DNA of 64,000 nucleotides, taken from positions 1 to 64,000 of the forward strand of contig CAZIXE010000012.1 of assembly GCA_964543235.1 (NCBI GenBank), written 5' to 3'. Position 1 is the stretch's first letter; each line of letters begins with the position of its first letter. Below the pieces are notes generated by a model, which saw only the letters and a program-made list of their open reading frames with translations, was not told the DNA's origin and did no database searches. The translations under genes and the position numbers were made by a program. This document shows, one piece after another, positions 60,995 to 64,000 of the stretch. The DNA is from JANMMJ01 sp964543235 (GTDB lineage: Bacteria > Pseudomonadota > Alphaproteobacteria > Rhizobiales > Aestuariivirgaceae).

Positions 60995-61060
60995 CGTATC
61001 GCTTTCCGGAGCGAGAGAGAGGGGCGGGAGGTGTCCGGAAAGACGAATTCCGGGGTGCGA

Positions 61061-61345
61061 TCAGCCGCAGACCCAAACCTTCTTGTACTTCCACACCTTC
61101 TTGGTGTGGGCCGGGTTCCAGACCTTCTTCCAGGGGACCCACTGCCAGCCGCAGCCGGGGCCATAATCGTCGTAGTAAACCGGATAGCCGCCGTAGACGG
61201 GGTAGCCGCCGCCGAGATAGATGCCGCCGCCGCCAAAACCGAGGCCGACATCGATGTTCAGATTGGTCTTGGCCGAAGCGGTGCCGGCCATGCCGGTCGC
61301 CAGTACGGCCGCGGCAGAAAGGGCGAGAAGGGTCTTGCGGATCAT
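61061..61345 (-). CDS. Small secreted Gly/Tyr-rich protein
   Basis: A 94-residue protein with a signal peptide (cleavage after TASA near residue 25). The mature part has a Gly/Tyr-rich segment (about residues 37-62) and a C-terminal tail with three KKVW repeats (73-76, 82-85, 88-91) and two Cys. No family recognised; it may bind the cell surface or a polyanion. A terminator hairpin follows it. Confidence 0.72.
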   Translation of the reverse strand: MIRKTLLALSAAAVLATGMAGTASAKTNLNIDVGLGFGGGGIYLGGGYPVYGGYPVYYDDYGPGCGWQWVPWKKVWNPAHTKKVWKYKKVWVCG

Positions 61346-61511
61346 GGGTCGTCTCCAATTCGTTGTGTTGCGCTCTAGGTGTTCATCACCGTTGATGGCA
61401 CCCCTTCTACGGGGGACGCGCTGAACTGATCCTGAGGCGGGTGTTTATCTGCCGTTCATGTTGCGCGGGGCCGCCGCGGCAGCTATGACGGCGCCGAACA
61501 AGGAACATCGG

Positions 61512-62468
61512 ATGGTTAATGTCTTCATCGACGGCGAGGCGGGAACCACCGGCCTGCAGATCCGCGACCGGCTGAGGCACCGGCGTGACGTCAGGCTCGT
61601 CAGCATCGATCCCGCCCGGCGCAAGGACGAGGCCGCGCGCCGCGAAATGCTGAACGAGGCCGACATTGCCATCCTGTGCCTGCCGGATGAGGCGGCCCGG
61701 GAAGCCGTCGCGATGATCGATCCGCAGTCCCGGACCCGCGTGATCGATGCCTCAACGGCCTACCGCACCGCTCCCGGCTGGGCCTATGGCTTCCCCGAGA
61801 TGAGTGAGGGTCAGGCCGCGAAGATTGCCGCTACCCCTCGCGTTGCGAATCCCGGCTGCTATCCACAAGGGCTGATCGCGCTGGTGAAACCGCTGGTCGC
61901 GGCGGGCATCATGGCCGCCGATTATCCCGTCACCTACAATGCCGTGTCCGGCTATTCCGGCGGCGGCCGCAAGATGATCGAGGAATATCAGGCAAAGGGC
62001 GCCCACGCCGCGCCCTACATGCCCTATGGCCTGACCTTCAATCACAAGCACCTGCCGGAAATGAAGCTCTATGCAGGCCTGGCGCGCGACCCGATCTTCC
62101 AGCCGGCGGTCGGCAACTATGCCCAGGGCATGCTGGGTTGCGTGCCGGTGTTTCTCGACATGCTGCAGCGGAAGGTGACGGGAGCCGATGTGCACGCGGT
62201 CATTTCCGCCGCCTATGAACATGCGGTCTTTATCGAAGTGGCCCCATTGACGGTGATCGAGCGCGCTCCCTCGATCGATCCCGAGGCGCTCAACAACAGC
62301 AACCGCATGCGCCTTCATGTCTTTGCCAATGACGACCGCCGCCAGCTGTTGCTAATGGCGATCTATGACAACCTCGGCAAGGGCGCTTCGGGTGCTGCCG
62401 TGCAGAATCTCAATCTGATGATCGGCGCCGACGAATCGCTCGGCGTCGATCTCCCCGTTGCAGCCTGA
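61512..62468 (+). CDS. argC: N-acetyl-gamma-glutamyl-phosphate reductase (type 2)
   Basis: A 318-residue NADPH-dependent enzyme of arginine synthesis. The motifs IDGEAGTTGLQI, the catalytic Cys in NPGCYPQGL and the HKHLPEM segment mark the shorter type 2 ArgC. The start at 61512 has AAGGAA 7 bases ahead; the frame extends 18 codons upstream. It stands alone, with no other arginine gene in the window. Confidence 0.93.
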   Translation: MVNVFIDGEAGTTGLQIRDRLRHRRDVRLVSIDPARRKDEAARREMLNEADIAILCLPDEAAREAVAMIDPQSRTRVIDASTAYRTAPGWAYGFPEMSEGQAAKIAATPRVANPGCYPQGLIALVKPLVAAGIMAADYPVTYNAVSGYSGGGRKMIEEYQAKGAHAAPYMPYGLTFNHKHLPEMKLYAGLARDPIFQPAVGNYAQGMLGCVPVFLDMLQRKVTGADVHAVISAAYEHAVFIEVAPLTVIERAPSIDPEALNNSNRMRLHVFANDDRRQLLLMAIYDNLGKGASGAAVQNLNLMIGADESLGVDLPVAA

Positions 62469-62524
62469 GGGGCCGGTTTGCCCTCCGGTCTCCGCCAGCC
62501 GGCTTCCTGCCTGGAGTCTGTTCC

Positions 62525-63067
62525 TTGGATTGGCTCACCTTCATCTCGAGCCTGATCGGCTCGCTCAGCTGGCCGCTGGCGATCTTCGCGGTGGCCTTCC
62601 TGTTCAAGTCGCAGGTCCAGGATCTGATGAACAACCTGACGCGGCTCAAGTGGCGCGATGTCGAGGCCGAATTCGGCGAGCAGGTCGATCTGATCCGCGA
62701 TGAGGTTCAGGAAGCGGGTGACGATCCCAAGTTCCGCGACGAGCCCGTCGAACCACGGCTCATTCAGCTTGCCGAAGAACATCCGCATCTGGCGGTTCTG
62801 GAAGCCTGGAAGCAGCTCGAAAAGGCGATCATCGATCTGTCGGTTCGCAAGCTGAACAATCCGCGGCAGCTCAATGCGCTTGGCCATATCGAGGCGGTTC
62901 AGAAGTCGGATCTCCTGCCGCCCTCCATGGCGCGCGCCATTCGCGAAATCCGCGAGGTGCGCAATCGCGCGGCCCATGACGTGGGATTTTCCATTTCGCG
63001 CGGAAGAGCCTATATCCTGCTCGATACAATTGCCGATGTCGTGGGTTTCCTGGCCCGCATCGAATAA
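62525..63067 (+). CDS. Membrane-anchored HEPN-like protein, TTG start
   Basis: A 180-residue protein with one N-terminal helix (about residues 5-27) and a helical cytosolic domain. IREIREVRNRAAHDVG near residue 140 resembles the RX4-6H motif of HEPN/DUF4145-type domains. The only start that fits is TTG at 62525, with GGAG 8 bases upstream. Lies between argC and leuD; function unknown. HEPN domains can be RNases or nucleotide-binding modules, but many anchored ones have no proven activity. Confidence 0.7.
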   Translation: MDWLTFISSLIGSLSWPLAIFAVAFLFKSQVQDLMNNLTRLKWRDVEAEFGEQVDLIRDEVQEAGDDPKFRDEPVEPRLIQLAEEHPHLAVLEAWKQLEKAIIDLSVRKLNNPRQLNALGHIEAVQKSDLLPPSMARAIREIREVRNRAAHDVGFSISRGRAYILLDTIADVVGFLARIE

Positions 63068-63087
63068 CCTTAGGAGAGCTATACCCC

Positions 63088-63693
63088 ATGCAGAAATTCG
63101 ATGTGCTCACCGGCGTCGCCGCGCCCCTCAACATCGTGAACATCGACACCGACATGATCATCCCCAAGCAGTTCCTCAAGACCATCAAGCGGACCGGTCT
63201 TGGCAAGTCGCTGTTCTACGAGATGCGCTACACCCAGGATGGCCAGGAAATTGCCGATTTCGTGCTGAACCGGCCCGCCTATCGCAACGCCCAGATCCTG
63301 GTCACCGGCGACAATTTCGGCTGCGGCTCGTCGCGCGAGCATGCGCCCTGGGCGCTGCTCGACTTCGGCATCCGCTGCGTGATCTCAACCAGCTTTGCCG
63401 ACATCTTCTACAACAACTGTTTCAAGAACGGCATCCTGCCGGTCGTCGTTTCGCCCGACGACCTCAAGAAGCTGATGGACGACGCCGAGCGGGGCGCCAA
63501 TGCCACGCTCACCGTCGACCTTCCCAACCAGGAGATCCGTGGCCCCGACGGCGGCCGGATCACGTTCGATATCGACCCGTTCCGCAAGCATTGCCTGCTG
63601 AACGGCCTCGACGATATCGGCCTCACCCTGGAAAAGGCCCATCATATCGATGCCTTCGAGAAGAAGGCCGCAGCGGCCCGGCCGTGGCTTTAG
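63088..63693 (+). CDS. leuD: 3-Isopropylmalate dehydratase small subunit
   Basis: A 201-residue small subunit (swivel domain) of isopropylmalate isomerase. The IDTDMIIPKQFLKTI start, FGCGSSREHAPWAL and ISTSFADIFYNNCFKNGILP are diagnostic. It needs LeuC, which is not in the window. TAGGAGA ahead of the ATG is a good ribosome binding site. With leuB about 5.6 kb upstream, this is part of a dispersed leucine locus. Confidence 0.97.
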   Translation: MQKFDVLTGVAAPLNIVNIDTDMIIPKQFLKTIKRTGLGKSLFYEMRYTQDGQEIADFVLNRPAYRNAQILVTGDNFGCGSSREHAPWALLDFGIRCVISTSFADIFYNNCFKNGILPVVVSPDDLKKLMDDAERGANATLTVDLPNQEIRGPDGGRITFDIDPFRKHCLLNGLDDIGLTLEKAHHIDAFEKKAAAARPWL

Positions 63694-63715
63694 GGGACAC
63701 CCAAGACGCGCTGCA

Positions 63716-64000
63716 TCAGATCGCGGCTTCGACCATGATCTCCACGTCGTAGCCGGGCCCGGCGAGTTTTGATTCCACCGTGGCCCGGGCCGGCGTCTGG
63801 CCCGCAACGACCCAGGCGTCCCAGGCCTCATTCATCTCGGCCCAGGTCTTGATGTCGGTCAGCCAGATATTGGCCTTGACGATCCGGGTCTTGTCGGTGC
63901 CGGCCTGTTTCAGGGTTTCATCGATCTGGCCGAGAATGTCGGCCGTCTGCTCCTTGACCGACTTGCCCTTGGCCGCCTCGGCGACGAAGCCCGACAGATA
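63716..64000 (-). CDS. RidA family protein, 5' end beyond the window
   Basis: 94 residues are visible, the start lying beyond base 64000. IDETLKQAGTDKTRIVKANIWL, the TWAEMNEAWDAWV segment, TPARATVES (with the Arg that binds the substrate carboxylate) and the end YDVEIMVEAAI are typical of RidA/YjgF imine deaminases, which hydrolyse reactive enamines such as 2-aminoacrylate. Convergent with leuD, 22 bases apart. Confidence 0.9.
   Translation of the reverse strand, partial: YLSGFVAEAAKGKSVKEQTADILGQIDETLKQAGTDKTRIVKANIWLTDIKTWAEMNEAWDAWVVAGQTPARATVESKLAGPGYDVEIMVEAAI

Noticed and set aside
1..64000. CRISPR arrays, insertion sequences, prophage genes or rRNA
   Set aside because: I saw no evenly spaced direct repeats, transposase or integrase motifs, phage structural genes or rRNA sequence in the window.

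Overview
The window looks like a chromosomal segment of a high-GC alphaproteobacterium, most likely Hyphomicrobiales (Rhizobiales) or a close relative. This rests on the gene families seen: DUF992, DUF2125, invasion-associated-locus-B, HIG1 twin-transmembrane and DUF2934 proteins, a class II (B12-dependent) ribonucleotide reductase, and a methylsuccinyl-CoA dehydrogenase of the ethylmalonyl-CoA pathway. It also rests on regulatory motifs typical of that class: a GTTC-N7-GTTC SOS box, a TTAA-N7-TTAA CtrA box and PhaR-type TGC/GCA dyads. I cannot fix the genus from the sequence alone.

Layout. 1-14.1 kb: a complete glycogen operon read leftwards, glgP-glgB-glgC-glgA-pgm-glgX/malQ, ending in a debranching enzyme/4-alpha-glucanotransferase fusion. 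Two PhaR-like dyads lie upstream of glgP, next to a divergent DUF2934 gene. 14.4-20.1 kb: a LacI-type regulator, a cytochrome c' plus diheme cytochrome c pair (the latter apparently starting at CTG), and housekeeping genes (DUF971, Trm112-like, Lon-N domain, CnoX-type thioredoxin, prolyl-tRNA deacylase), then tRNA-Gly(GCC) and a DUF4202 gene. 21.1-32.3 kb: an eleven-gene rightward catabolic operon. It holds a GntR regulator, an ABM-domain protein, an HpcH/HpaI aldolase, a 2-hydroxyacid dehydrogenase, a CUT1 sugar ABC importer, an ApnL-like lactonase, a DUF1537 acid-sugar kinase and a class II aldolase/decarboxylase. It reads as an uptake and degradation system for a (branched) sugar acid or its lactone. 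A REP-like palindrome sits inside it, between the binding-protein and permease genes.

32.4-39.1 kb: a five-gene leftward cluster. It encodes a GT-C membrane glycosyltransferase, a small DMT/ArnE-like flippase, a HAD-UbiA fusion of the decaprenyl-phosphate phosphoribosyltransferase type, a class III aminotransferase and a GMC oxidoreductase with a ferredoxin-like Cys motif. I consider this the best candidate for an undescribed system: a lipid-linked pentose pathway whose product may be oxidised and aminated. 39.1-42.5 kb: an AT-richer spacer, tRNA-Thr(CGT), an orphan membrane sensor, DUF2125, ChaC, and a small gene with a textbook SOS box overlapping its -10 element and an apparently leaderless transcript.

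42.5-64 kb: mostly core genes. These are ftsE-ftsX-plsC-nrdJ (leftward, with a CtrA box in the divergent promoter region), a zinc-ribbon membrane protein with hpt, acs, an L,D-transpeptidase, mcd with an SDR, HIG1 and DUF1232 genes, an M23 peptidase, leuB, DUF533, a quinone oxidoreductase, a lysine 2-monooxygenase-like flavoenzyme, argC, a HEPN-like membrane protein, leuD and a RidA gene cut off by the window edge. acs and mcd together point to acetate use through the ethylmalonyl-CoA pathway.
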